Below are positions 8,737-17,287 of a stretch of 64,000 nt of DNA, piece after piece (the stretch's first letter is position 1; every line of letters starts with the position of its first letter). Position numbers and translations under genes: made by a program. The stretch covers positions 62,001 to 126,000 of the forward strand of contig NZ_SKFG01000002.1 in the NCBI RefSeq assembly GCF_004344915.1, in the 5' to 3' direction. Source of the stretch: Paenibacillus albiflavus. Its GTDB lineage: Bacteria > Bacillota > Bacilli > Paenibacillales > NBRC-103111. The notes under the pieces were generated by a model, which worked only from the letters and a program-made list of their open reading frames with translations, did not search any database and had not been told where the DNA came from.

Positions 8737-9584
8737 GCCAAGCTACCATTATGGACAAATCGAATGTGTTTGTTCGCATGCTAACATACATGATTTTGGT
8801 GATAGGTGCTTTCTTCTCACTCTTTCCTTTTTATTGGATATTCGTCATTGCAACGCGAACACGTGATGCAGTCTACCATATCCCTCCGGTTGTAACTTTA
8901 GGTGGGGAGTTTATGAACAATTTTCACCATGCGCTTGAGAAAATTACGTTCTTCCGATCTTTATGGAATTCGTTCGTTGTATCCTCTCTATCGACCGTCT
9001 CCGTAATTTTTTTATGCGCTATTGCGGGGTTTGCGTTTGCCAAATATGAGTTTCGAGGGAAGAAGTGGCTGTTCGTTCTGATTCTCGGCACGTTGCTCGT
9101 TCCAACACAGCTAAATATTCTGCCTAACTATGTACTTATGAGTAAACTTTCTTGGATCGATTCCTATAAAGCTGTGATCGTACCTGGAATGGTGACTGCT
9201 TTTGGAATTTTTTGGATGAGGCAGTATATTGAAGCTGCCGTTCATAATGAACTGCTTGATGCAGGAAGAATTGATGGCTGCAGTCATTTTCGTATTTTCT
9301 GGAATATCGTCATACCGATTATACCGCCTGCGATGGCGACGCTAGGGATCTTTAATTTTCTCAACATATGGAATGATTTCTTCTGGCCACTTGTTGTTTT
9401 GAAAAATAGTGAGCATTTTACGATTCAAATTGCTTTAAGACAGCTTTTTACGATTAATGATGGCATTGACTATGGAACCATTATGTCCGCGATATTTGTA
9501 GCGACGCTACCGTTAATTCTGATTTTTATCCTGTTCAGCAAATGGTTTATTTCGGGGCTAACCTCAGGTGCGGTGAAAAGTTAG
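8733..9584 (+). CDS. Sugar ABC transporter permease, MalG/UgpE type
   Basis: This is the second permease subunit, with 283 residues and six predicted spans. Its EAA loop reads LLDAGRIDGCSHFRIFWNIV (near residue 180), with G-I-P-type residues in the following segment. The start ATG overlaps the upstream stop (ATGA), indicating translational coupling and an obligate pair. It is followed by a 96-base gap and a sensor kinase gene. Confidence 0.93.
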   Translation: MSQATIMDKSNVFVRMLTYMILVIGAFFSLFPFYWIFVIATRTRDAVYHIPPVVTLGGEFMNNFHHALEKITFFRSLWNSFVVSSLSTVSVIFLCAIAGFAFAKYEFRGKKWLFVLILGTLLVPTQLNILPNYVLMSKLSWIDSYKAVIVPGMVTAFGIFWMRQYIEAAVHNELLDAGRIDGCSHFRIFWNIVIPIIPPAMATLGIFNFLNIWNDFFWPLVVLKNSEHFTIQIALRQLFTINDGIDYGTIMSAIFVATLPLILIFILFSKWFISGLTSGAVKS

Positions 9585-9680
9585 CTTAAATAAAGGAACA
9601 GATGATCCAAGCAGGAATTGAATGCGCTTGCATAGAAGTGTTGAATATTAATGAAGTGATGCAAAGGATGACGCAATTCG

Positions 9681-11498
9681 ATGACGCTACGTCGCAAATT
9701 CATGTTAGCCATCATTCTGCTTGTGTTCATACCCATTATTGCACTGGGTGTGTTCTCTTATGTAAATTTCGCAGCAGCGATGGAACGCAAAACAAGTGAA
9801 TTTTATTATACCTCCCTCCTAGAGACAGATCGCAAGTTGAATTATGCGTTAGCAGAGATCAATGGAATTTCAGATGTGAGTATTGTGCAGCCGCTTGTAC
9901 AGCAATTCCTGAAGCGTCATTTACAGCAATCCCAGCTTTCTATTAATAGTGGAACGAATGAAGATCGGCAGTTAACTGCTGATTTGAACAATCTTTTGCT
10001 TGCCCATCCTAAAATAAATTCACTTAGTCTATATTCCAAACATGAGCTGCTCTATTATTCGAATCCAGAGGCGAGAATAACGCTTGATGTGCTGCTGAAG
10101 TCTCCTTGGTACCCCAGAATGACCAAATTGTTAGGAAGACCATTATGGTTAGGGCCATATGAGAATCCGAATCTGACCGATAATCCGATGCAGCTGACGC
10201 ATTCTCGAACGATTAAGGATTATTATACGTTAGAGGATATCGGTACCCTTGTCTTGACCGTCAAGACGGATATGCTCGATACGATTTTCTGGGAAGCGTC
10301 AACTTTAAACCAAGGAGATATTCTTCTGCTCAATGATGAAGGAAGAGTATTATTCAGCAAATCGGGTCAAAATTTAGGCAAACAGATGCAATTCCCTTTC
10401 TTAAGCAGTTCAGCGTATCATCCAGCTCAGTCTTATAGAGACAAGTATAACGGTCTGGACACTTTTATTACCTATGTACCTTCAGCATTAGAAGGCTGGC
10501 ACTTGGTTGCGCTGACTCCTGTTGATGAAGTGATGAAAGACTCGCGCAGTATTCGCAACATCACCTTGGGACTTCTTCTCATTTCTTTGCTAATGGTATT
10601 CCTGTTTGATCGGATGTTCGTTGCTCGTCTCGTTAAAATGATTGGAACTGTTGTCCGCGGGATGAAGCGGGTTGAGATCGGTCAATTTAATGCGAATGAA
10701 TTCGAATCGCCTTATGATCACGTCAAGGATGAAGCTGGAGCTCTTCTTCATGGATTTAAGCGGATGAGCAGTCAGATTGGTGAATTGATTACGAGGGTAG
10801 AAGAGGAGCAGAAACGGAAGAAGCAAGCTGAAATGCAGGCGCTCATGTCGCAAATCAATCCGCATTTTATATACAATTCACTGGAGTCTATTAACTCGAT
10901 GGCCGTTCTGCAGGGAAATCGTGAAATAAGCCGAATGGTGATTTCGCTTGGCAAGCTGCTTAGAATCAGTATTAGCGAGAATCAAGAGCTAATTCCACTT
11001 GCGATGGAGATTGAGCATGTCAAAAATTATCTGTTAATTCAGAAATTTAGATTTGAAGACAAAATTGATTTCGAACTGGATGTTCAAGATAGCTTGAAAA
11101 ATATAGCCTGTATGCGGCTTATCGTTCAGCCGATTGTTGAGAACGCATTGTATCATGGCATCGAACAAATGAATGGCAAAGGCTTGATTCAGATCCGTGC
11201 GTTTGAGTATCGACAAGACCTCATAATTGAGATTGCTGATAATGGTCTTGGCATGAGCTCGGAGCGGTTTGAGGAGGTATTCTTAGAAACGTTCTCAGAG
11301 GCGGCCAAACATAAACGTAAAGGTGTTGGCATGCGCAACGTCCATGAACGAATCCGAATCCGATTTGGTGAGCCTTACGGACTGATGGTATGCTCTTCGA
11401 TGAATGAGGGGACCATTGTCCGCATCCGAATTCCTATTTTTATTTCAGATTACACCTATTCGCAGAACGGGGATAAGGGGGCTGACAATCATAGATAA
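9681..11498 (+). CDS. YesM-type sensor histidine kinase
   Basis: This is a membrane two-component kinase of the LytS/YesM class. The 605-residue protein has a transmembrane segment at about residues 7-27, an extracytoplasmic sensor domain of about 260 residues, a second membrane segment near residue 295, a HAMP-like linker, the histidine box QINPHFIYNSLES with the phosphoacceptor at His395, and a C-terminal HATPase with IVENALYHGIE and ADNGLGMS. Stop codons upstream in frame limit the start to 9681; the ribosome binding site is weak. It probably phosphorylates the AraC-type regulator encoded two genes downstream. Confidence 0.93.
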   Translation: MTLRRKFMLAIILLVFIPIIALGVFSYVNFAAAMERKTSEFYYTSLLETDRKLNYALAEINGISDVSIVQPLVQQFLKRHLQQSQLSINSGTNEDRQLTADLNNLLLAHPKINSLSLYSKHELLYYSNPEARITLDVLLKSPWYPRMTKLLGRPLWLGPYENPNLTDNPMQLTHSRTIKDYYTLEDIGTLVLTVKTDMLDTIFWEASTLNQGDILLLNDEGRVLFSKSGQNLGKQMQFPFLSSSAYHPAQSYRDKYNGLDTFITYVPSALEGWHLVALTPVDEVMKDSRSIRNITLGLLLISLLMVFLFDRMFVARLVKMIGTVVRGMKRVEIGQFNANEFESPYDHVKDEAGALLHGFKRMSSQIGELITRVEEEQKRKKQAEMQALMSQINPHFIYNSLESINSMAVLQGNREISRMVISLGKLLRISISENQELIPLAMEIEHVKNYLLIQKFRFEDKIDFELDVQDSLKNIACMRLIVQPIVENALYHGIEQMNGKGLIQIRAFEYRQDLIIEIADNGLGMSSERFEEVFLETFSEAAKHKRKGVGMRNVHERIRIRFGEPYGLMVCSSMNEGTIVRIRIPIFISDYTYSQNGDKGADNHR

Positions 11499-11499
11499 G

Positions 11500-12831
11500 A
11501 TGAGACATAGATGGAAACGAACAAGTCTTATTATCCTGATTTTGGGTATGATTCTTGTTGGCTGCAGTGCTGATAATTCCAAACCTACTGTAAGGCAGGA
11601 ACACAAGATTACGCTCACTTTTCGTCACTTCTGGACCAAGGAGCATGATAAAGCTGTAGCGCAAATATTTGAAGATGTGATTCGCAAATTTGAGGTTGAG
11701 CACCCTCATATCAAAATTGAAGCAGAGGGAATTGATCAGACATTCCATCGGGAGCAGAAGCTCAAAAGCGAGATGGTAGCAGGCAATCCGCCTGATATAT
11801 TTGCTTTGTTTGGGGGCGCAGAAATAGAGCCTTATGCAAGAGCTGACCGACTGCTTGATTTAACGCCTTTTCTGAAGGAGAACAATCTCTACGATCAATT
11901 CATTGATTTAAGTCTGTGGACGATTGATGGAGGCACGTATGGACTGCCATTTGAAGGCAATGCAGAGCCGATTTATTATAATCGTACGATTTTTGATAAA
12001 TTAAAGCTTACTCCGCCACAGACATGGGATGAGCTGCTTGCAATTATTCCCATCCTGAAGGAGAATGGCTACGTTCCGTTTGCGATTGGCAATGATGAGC
12101 GGTGGCCGGGGGCAATTTTTTACCATTATCTCATGCAGCGGCGTGCAGGCCCAGCTCTGATTGACGAAATTGTGCAGGGGACGGATACGTTTGAGACAGA
12201 AGCCTATATGCAGGCGACAGAGGATTTCATTAGACTTGCTGCCTTACAACCCTTTACAGAACATACGAATGACAAGAGTAAAGAATTTGCAAGACAACAA
12301 TTTGTAAGCGGTAAAGCTGCCTTATATATGAATGGAAGCTGGGAGATTAATGTGCTGCAAGGTGCTGCGACGCCCTCGAATTTCATGAATGAAGTCGGAG
12401 TCATGAACTTTCCGGTCTTTGATGCATCCGATAGCATTGCCAATGGTCTTGCTGGTGGATATACAATTGGATTAGGTGTGTCCGCTAATCTCAAGGGAGA
12501 ACGTTTGGAAGCGGCACTTGAATTTATGAAGGCCGTATATACGCCTGAAGTTCAAAGACGAATGGTATATGAAGGTCTACGCTTGCCGTCAATGAACATC
12601 ATGATTGAGAAACAGCGAACGGGACCAATCTTCGCTAGTCTAATGGAACTGATGCTGCAAACGCCACATATGTTCATTCCATATGACAATAAGCTACCTC
12701 CTGCTGTACAAGAAACATTCTTTAATGTAACACAAGATCTGCTGGAAGGACGAACCTCAGCAGACAAAGCGCTTAATCAGCTGCAGTCCGCGATCGAACA
12801 ATATCGTGAAGTGATCCGTAAAGGAGGTTAG
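11500..12831 (+). CDS. Second family 1 solute-binding lipoprotein, located between kinase and regulator
   Basis: This is an extracytoplasmic solute-binding lipoprotein of about 443 residues. A short basic start and hydrophobic stretch end in the lipobox MILVGCS. The mature protein opens with ITLTFRHFWTKEHDK and contains the family-typical NPPDIFALFGGAE. The ATG at 11500 starts one base after the kinase stop, so translation is probably coupled. The regulator gene follows after five bases. Because another binding protein already heads the cassette, this one may present ligand to the kinase rather than to the permeases. That is inference from its position. Confidence 0.88.
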   Translation: MRHRWKRTSLIILILGMILVGCSADNSKPTVRQEHKITLTFRHFWTKEHDKAVAQIFEDVIRKFEVEHPHIKIEAEGIDQTFHREQKLKSEMVAGNPPDIFALFGGAEIEPYARADRLLDLTPFLKENNLYDQFIDLSLWTIDGGTYGLPFEGNAEPIYYNRTIFDKLKLTPPQTWDELLAIIPILKENGYVPFAIGNDERWPGAIFYHYLMQRRAGPALIDEIVQGTDTFETEAYMQATEDFIRLAALQPFTEHTNDKSKEFARQQFVSGKAALYMNGSWEINVLQGAATPSNFMNEVGVMNFPVFDASDSIANGLAGGYTIGLGVSANLKGERLEAALEFMKAVYTPEVQRRMVYEGLRLPSMNIMIEKQRTGPIFASLMELMLQTPHMFIPYDNKLPPAVQETFFNVTQDLLEGRTSADKALNQLQSAIEQYREVIRKGG

Positions 12832-12836
12832 CAGCA

Positions 12837-14444
12837 ATGAACAATCCTTATCGAGTTTTACTTGTTGATGATGAGCCGATCATATTACGCAGCCTAAAAG
12901 TTGTTATTCCATGGGAAGAGCTAGGGATGTCTATAGTAGGTGAAGCTCGTAACGGTGAAGAAGCACTTGCTCTTGTCAACGAGCTGCATCCTCATCTCAT
13001 TCTATGTGACATCCGTATGCCGATCATGGACGGGATTACACTTATGAAAGAAGTTATGATCGATAATTCAAGCATTATTTTTATCATATTAAGTGGATAC
13101 GGTGAGTTCGAATATGCGAGGGAAGCGATTCGCCAAGGAGCATTCGATTATTTACTGAAGCCGATCGACCATGAGGAGCTTGAAAGTGTAATTAAAGAAG
13201 CGCTTAAGCGCCTTGATTCTGAGCAGTCCGAACATTCGGAGCATGAATATTTACGTAAGTCTGTTCAAGCCTTATCCTCATTAGTACGAGAGCAGATGCT
13301 CGCAGAAATTTTATTTGACGCTAACCCTTCCTATGATCGCTTATATTGGTTAAAGGAATGGGAACTGGAGTATCCTTATCATATGGTAGTCGTATCGCTT
13401 GATGATTATGATCACCTGTGTCGAATTTGGAATACGGAAGAAAAGAAGCTATGGCTTTTTGCCATACGGAACATTCTGCTTGAATTTGGCGATGAACAGC
13501 AATGCTTGACCCAATTTCCGTTTCACAGTGGGGAATGGATTATGATTTTTCAAAAAGTGGATATTCATAGCTTGATTACAATAGGTCAAACGCTGATTGA
13601 ACTTATTCGAAGACATACGAAATTATCATGTTCTGTAGGCATTAGCAATCGTTACAACGGACTAGATCAACTAAATGAGAGCTATCAAGACGCGCAGTTT
13701 GCACTTGCTAGAAGATTCATTCAAGGACAAGAAAAAGTGCATACGATCATCAAACAGGATAAGCAGCAATTGGCTGCACAGCTATGTATGGCTTATCTGC
13801 ATGAAATGGAGAAGATATTGCTCAAATCTCTTCAAACCTTGGATATTACGCAGTTTGATCTGCATATGAATCAGCTGGAAGAGCAGCTTGCCATGCAAGA
13901 ATGTACGAAAGAAGAGACTATTGAGCTATTATATAGATTATCTGTGCTGCTGCATCGACAGATGGAGAATATGGGCGTATGTTCAATCGCTGTGATGGAT
14001 GATTTGCTTCAATCGCTGATGATGAGTGAAACGCTTGGTGAGATGCTGCAAGTTGTTCGGAGTAAGTTTCTAGAATGGATGAAGCTTGCGAATTCTAAGA
14101 ATGTGGAGACTGATGGAGGAACGCTAATTACTAAAGCTACAGATTATATCTGCAGTAGGTATCATTATGATCTCGGAATTGATGAAGTGTCTGAATTTAT
14201 AGGGATTAGCTGCAGCCATTTCTGTGTGCTTTTTAAGCAGGAGACAGGGATTACGTTCCTCGAGTATGTTACCAAGATTCGGATTGAGAAGGCATGTGCC
14301 ATTCTGCGAAACTCGGATGTGAAAGTCTATCAAGTGGCTCCCTTAGTGGGCTATCAAGATCCAAGATATTTCACCCAAGTATTTAAGAAAATGATGCAGA
14401 TGACGCCGACGGAATATCGTACCGCGCAAGTTAATGGCGTGTAA
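12837..14444 (+). CDS. YesN-type response regulator with AraC DNA-binding domain
   Basis: The 535-residue regulator has an N-terminal receiver with acidic pocket VDDEP, phosphorylated residue Asp58 in LCDIRMP and the conserved Lys in FDYLLKPI. The long middle region of about 300 residues is typical of YesN proteins. The C-terminal AraC-type double helix-turn-helix includes VSEFIGISCSHFCVLFKQ and VAPLVGYQDPRYFTQVFKK. AAAGGAGG provides a strong ribosome binding site. It is expected to activate the permease/binding-protein genes in response to the kinase encoded upstream. Confidence 0.95.
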   Translation: MNNPYRVLLVDDEPIILRSLKVVIPWEELGMSIVGEARNGEEALALVNELHPHLILCDIRMPIMDGITLMKEVMIDNSSIIFIILSGYGEFEYAREAIRQGAFDYLLKPIDHEELESVIKEALKRLDSEQSEHSEHEYLRKSVQALSSLVREQMLAEILFDANPSYDRLYWLKEWELEYPYHMVVVSLDDYDHLCRIWNTEEKKLWLFAIRNILLEFGDEQQCLTQFPFHSGEWIMIFQKVDIHSLITIGQTLIELIRRHTKLSCSVGISNRYNGLDQLNESYQDAQFALARRFIQGQEKVHTIIKQDKQQLAAQLCMAYLHEMEKILLKSLQTLDITQFDLHMNQLEEQLAMQECTKEETIELLYRLSVLLHRQMENMGVCSIAVMDDLLQSLMMSETLGEMLQVVRSKFLEWMKLANSKNVETDGGTLITKATDYICSRYHYDLGIDEVSEFIGISCSHFCVLFKQETGITFLEYVTKIRIEKACAILRNSDVKVYQVAPLVGYQDPRYFTQVFKKMMQMTPTEYRTAQVNGV

Positions 14445-14476
14445 CGAAATTATGTGCATGATATCGTGATAATTGC

Positions 14477-14505
14477 TTGTATTCATGATATACCTATGTT
14501 ATACT
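14477..14505 (+). promoter_or_regulatory. Promoter of rplS
   Basis: TTGTAT (14477-14482), a 17-base spacer and TATACT (14500-14505) with an upstream TG form a sigma-A promoter with extended -10. It sits between the sugar regulator gene and rplS, so rplS has its own transcript despite the upstream cassette. Confidence 0.75.
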
Positions 14506-14529
14506 ATCAAATGTTGTGTTGGTTTTAGT

Positions 14530-14592
14530 TCGGTGGTCCTCTACGTATCTTTTGAATCGATGATTCAGAGCAATGGCGGTATGAACACCTGA
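14530..14592 (+). promoter_or_regulatory. Ribosomal protein L19 leader-like RNA
   Basis: The leader between the promoter and rplS contains CGGTGGTCCTC at one end and GAACACCTGAG at the other, so GGTG (14532-14535) can pair with CACC (14586-14589). Inside lies a perfect hairpin TGAATC-GAT-GATTCA (14553-14567). This layout upstream of rplS resembles the known L19 leader of Firmicutes, thought to allow autoregulation by bL19. The match is from memory of that family and was not computed. Confidence 0.6.
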
Positions 14593-14611
14593 GTGGAAGG
14601 AGGAGTCATAT

Positions 14612-14953
14612 ATGAATCTAATTCAAGAACTTACAAAAGAACAACTTCGTACGGATCTTCCTAATTTCCGTCCTGGAGACACCCTTAAGGTATACGTAAA
14701 AGTTATCGAGGGATCACGTGAGCGTGTACAGCTGTTTGAAGGCGTTGTAATCAAGCGTCGTGGCGGCGGTATTTCCGAAACGTTTACTGTTCGTAAGATT
14801 TCTTACGGTGTTGGTGTGGAAAGAACATTCCCATTTAATACTCCGAAGATCGAGAAAATCGAAGTGGCTCGTCGTGGTAAAGTTCGTCGTGCGAAACTTT
14901 ATTACCTGCGTAACCTTCGTGGTAAAGCAGCAAGAATTAAAGAAATTCGTTAA
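14612..14953 (+). CDS. rplS: Large ribosomal subunit protein bL19
   Basis: The 113-residue bL19 lies at the subunit interface of the 50S particle. The motifs [43 protein letters not shown] and [15 protein letters not shown] cover the whole family. GGAAGGAGGAG gives a strong ribosome binding site. A terminator follows, so rplS looks monocistronic, running from its own promoter. Confidence 0.99.
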   Translation: MNLIQELTKEQLRTDLPNFRPGDTLKVYVKVIEGSRERVQLFEGVVIKRRGGGISETFTVRKISYGVGVERTFPFNTPKIEKIEVARRGKVRRAKLYYLRNLRGKAARIKEIR

Positions 14954-14961
14954 GACAAATG

Positions 14962-14987
14962 GGGGCTTGTTTATCAAGCTCCTTTTT
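14962..14987 (+). terminator. Intrinsic terminator after rplS
   Basis: GGGGCTTG (14962-14969) pairs with CAAGCTCC (14975-14982), with one G-U pair and a 5-base loop, followed by five Ts. Confidence 0.9.
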
Positions 14988-15041
14988 AGTTGTATAAAGT
15001 GATGAAATAGATTGATGTGTATTTAGAAGAGGGGTCGACTT

Positions 15042-15659
15042 ATGGATACAAGTGGACGTGATCAAACGTTTAGCGAACAAGCTTCAGATCAATCAACATC
15101 CGGCCCTGAAGCGGGGAAGAAAAAGAATGAAGCATGGGAGTGGATTAAAGCCCTGCTAATTGCGGTTGCGATTGTATTTGTTGTTCGCACCTTTTTGTTC
15201 CAACCTTTTGAAGTAAAAGGCCCTTCGATGGAACCTAATTTTTATGAAGCTGAGCGGTTAATCGTTAATAAAATTGTATATCGCATAGGTGAACCGAAGT
15301 ATGGCGATGTTGTTGTGTTTCATGCGAATTCGCGAGAAGACTACATTAAACGTGTCATAGGCTTACCTGGAGATACGGTGAAGGTTGAGCTAGATCAAGT
15401 ATTTGTTAATGGCAAGCAGATCGATGAGGCCTACTTGAAGGAAGCTCTGGATAATGCTGCAGCCGAAGGGAGACCTTATAACTTAACAAGCTTCCCTGAA
15501 TCTACAGTGCCAGAAGGCAAATTGTTTGTGCTTGGTGATCATCGTCCTGTATCCAAAGATAGCCGTGATCCTAGCTTAGGTTTTGTTGACGAAAGTACGA
15601 TAGTTGGACGGGCGGATATAATATTCTGGCCTTTGTCTAAAATCCATTTAGTTAAATAG
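15042..15659 (+). CDS. lepB: Type I signal peptidase
   Basis: Signal peptidase I cleaves Sec and Tat signal peptides at the outer face of the membrane. The 205-residue protein has a hydrophilic N-terminus, one membrane span at about residues 35-54, the catalytic Ser62 in GPSMEP, the general-base Lys103 in DYIKRVIGLPGD and the LGDHRPVSKDSRD box. This is the single-span Gram-positive type. GAGGGG precedes the ATG. rbgA follows nine bases after the stop. Confidence 0.97.
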   Translation: MDTSGRDQTFSEQASDQSTSGPEAGKKKNEAWEWIKALLIAVAIVFVVRTFLFQPFEVKGPSMEPNFYEAERLIVNKIVYRIGEPKYGDVVVFHANSREDYIKRVIGLPGDTVKVELDQVFVNGKQIDEAYLKEALDNAAAEGRPYNLTSFPESTVPEGKLFVLGDHRPVSKDSRDPSLGFVDESTIVGRADIIFWPLSKIHLVK

Positions 15660-15668
15660 GGTGGTAGT

Positions 15669-16544
15669 ATGACCATACAATGGTTTCCTGGTCATATGAC
15701 CAGAGCGAGAAGAGAAATACAAGAAAAGCTTAAATTAATCGATGTTGTAATTGAATTGCTAGATGCCCGAATCCCTGTCGGAAGTCGAAACCCGATGATT
15801 GACGAGATCCTAAGTGGCAAGCCAAGGCTCGTTGTGTTAAACAAGAACGATCTTGCCGATCCGAAAGTAACAGCGGAATGGATTGAATTCTTTTCGGAGA
15901 CGAAAGGTCTGGATGCTCTTCCAATAGACGCAGCTACTGGACAAGGGGTCAAAGAGATTATTCCCCGCGTCAAGCTGCTTAATAGCGCTAAGATGGAAGC
16001 TCAGATTCGCAAGGGAATTAAGCCGCGTGCTATACGTGCATTAATCGTAGGTATCCCGAATGTAGGTAAATCAACGCTTATCAATCACATGGCAGGACGG
16101 AAAATTGCCGCAACTGGTGATAAGCCAGGTGTTACCAAAGGCCAGCAATGGATCAAAGTAGGGACAGAGATGGAGCTGCTTGATACGCCAGGTATTCTAT
16201 GGCCGAAGTTTGAGGATCAGGCGGTTGGTTATCAATTAGCAGCCATCGGTTCCATTAATGAGCAAATTCTGTATTTAGATGAGGTGGCTTTTCACTTAAT
16301 CCGATATTTAGCTGCCTACTATCCAAATGCATTGGAGGATAGATTCGGTGTGGAGGAACTGCCTACATTAGAAGAGCTCGAAGATAATACAGTTGTCGTG
16401 GACGTAATGGAAGCGATTGGTCGTAAACGCGGAGCACTCGTAAGTGGAGGTCGTGTCGATCTAGATAAGACTTCTTCATTAATTCTAAGAGAGTTCAGAA
16501 GTGGCAAGCTGGGTCGCATTTCATTAGAAGCGCCAAAGCTGTAA
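15669..16544 (+). CDS. rbgA: Ribosome biogenesis GTPase RbgA (YlqF)
   Basis: RbgA is a circularly permuted GTPase needed for late 50S assembly (uL16 incorporation). The 291-residue protein begins [15 protein letters not shown]. The G4 motif LNKND comes before the P-loop GIPNVGKST (near residue 128) and before DTPGI, the hallmark permutation. A C-terminal helical domain follows. The order lepB-rbgA-rnhB is conserved in Bacillales; here a tRNA and accessory genes separate it from rnhB. Confidence 0.97.
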   Translation: MTIQWFPGHMTRARREIQEKLKLIDVVIELLDARIPVGSRNPMIDEILSGKPRLVVLNKNDLADPKVTAEWIEFFSETKGLDALPIDAATGQGVKEIIPRVKLLNSAKMEAQIRKGIKPRAIRALIVGIPNVGKSTLINHMAGRKIAATGDKPGVTKGQQWIKVGTEMELLDTPGILWPKFEDQAVGYQLAAIGSINEQILYLDEVAFHLIRYLAAYYPNALEDRFGVEELPTLEELEDNTVVVDVMEAIGRKRGALVSGGRVDLDKTSSLILREFRSGKLGRISLEAPKL

Positions 16545-16555
16545 CATAGGCACAT

Positions 16556-16598
16556 AAAAGGGTGTATGACAGGTAGTAATGCTGTTATACACCCTTTT
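16556..16598 (+). terminator. Bidirectional-looking terminator after rbgA
   Basis: A 13-bp stem with one G-U pair (16560-16572 with 16582-16594) is flanked by AAAA before and TTTT after. It ends the lepB-rbgA transcript and could also work from the other strand. Confidence 0.88.
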
Positions 16599-16604
16599 GC
16601 TTGA

Positions 16605-16633
16605 TTGTCATGGTAGTTTTGACATGCTATAAT
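16605..16633 (+). promoter_or_regulatory. Promoter of the tRNA-Gly gene
   Basis: TTGTCA (16605-16610), a 17-base spacer and TATAAT (16628-16633) preceded by TGC give a near-consensus sigma-A promoter with extended -10. The tRNA starts 22 bases after the -10 box. Confidence 0.85.
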
Positions 16634-16654
16634 AATCCTATTCACTATAAATTT

Positions 16655-16725
16655 GCGGGTGTAGTTTAATGGCAGAATAGCAGCTTCCCAAGCTTCAGGC
16701 GAGGGTTCGATTCCCTTCACCCGCT
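16655..16725 (+). tRNA. tRNA-Gly (anticodon CCC)
   Basis: The 71-base sequence folds as a cloverleaf: a perfect 7-bp acceptor stem GCGGGTG/CACCCGC, a D arm with AATGGCA loop, an anticodon loop TTCCCAA with CCC at 16687-16689, a 4-base variable loop, and a T arm with loop TTCGATT. The anticodon stem has one C-T mismatch (16681 with 16695). CCA is not encoded. The anticodon reads GGG codons. It is a single-gene unit with its own promoter and terminator. Confidence 0.95.
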
Positions 16726-16750
16726 TTAGCTTTTATATGAATTAAGGATA

Positions 16751-16772
16751 AGTCGCAGAAATGCGGCTTTTT
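16751..16772 (+). terminator. Terminator of the tRNA-Gly transcript
   Basis: AGTCGCA (16751-16757) pairs with TGCGGCT (16762-16768) around a GAAA tetraloop, with one G-U pair, followed by Ts. Confidence 0.85.
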
Positions 16773-16787
16773 CGTTGTTGGATGGAA

Positions 16788-17126
16788 TTAAGGGCGGATG
16801 GTTACTGGTGTATGAATCGGTACAAGATTTGCAAGCTCAATCACATCTTCATTGTACATTCGAATACAACCATGGGTTACTCGTCTGCCTATGGATGAAG
16901 GGTCATTTGTACCGTGAATCCCGTAATGTGGCTTCGATAACCCCATCCACATCACGCCAAATGGTCCGCCAGGATTAGGTTCTTTATTTATGATCTCGAA
17001 TTTACCTCTAGGCGTTTTCGTCAACATTTTACCAACAGCTATGGGGAACTCTCTAACGACGATATTGCCATCCAGCAAATATAGCTTTAGATCTGAAATA
17101 TCAACAATGATACGATAATTGGGCAT
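16788..17126 (-). CDS. Small YkuD-domain L,D-transpeptidase
   Basis: YkuD enzymes form or edit 3-3 peptidoglycan cross-links. The 112-residue protein is little more than the catalytic domain: an N-terminal beta strand region, [15 protein letters not shown] with His71, and THGCIRM with His85 and catalytic Cys87. AAGGAG lies 12 bases before the ATG at 17126. It has no visible signal peptide, membrane span or LysM domain, which is odd for an enzyme that should act outside the membrane. It is the first of only two minus-strand genes in the window. Confidence 0.93.
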   Translation of the reverse strand: MPNYRIIVDISDLKLYLLDGNIVVREFPIAVGKMLTKTPRGKFEIINKEPNPGGPFGVMWMGLSKPHYGIHGTNDPSSIGRRVTHGCIRMYNEDVIELANLVPIHTPVTIRP

Positions 17127-17287
17127 CCGTATTCACTCCTTATCATATCGTATGTGAATATGCGGATGGTGACTTCCGCTGATACCCGATTTAGAATGAT
17201 TCGCCTATTTTCAGTTTATCTCATGAAGATCAGCCAACTAGACATGCGGATGCATAATATGGTACATTTGCACAATCTTTTGTTGTG

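Noticed and set aside
9602-9799. 65-codon plus-strand frame before and into the kinase gene
   Set aside because: It has no ribosome binding site, overlaps the kinase in another frame and is Cys/His-rich by chance.
16319-16720. 133-codon minus-strand frame covering the tRNA-Gly gene and the end of rbgA
   Set aside because: It runs antisense through a clear tRNA and terminator; this type of frame, starting in the T arm, is a common false gene.
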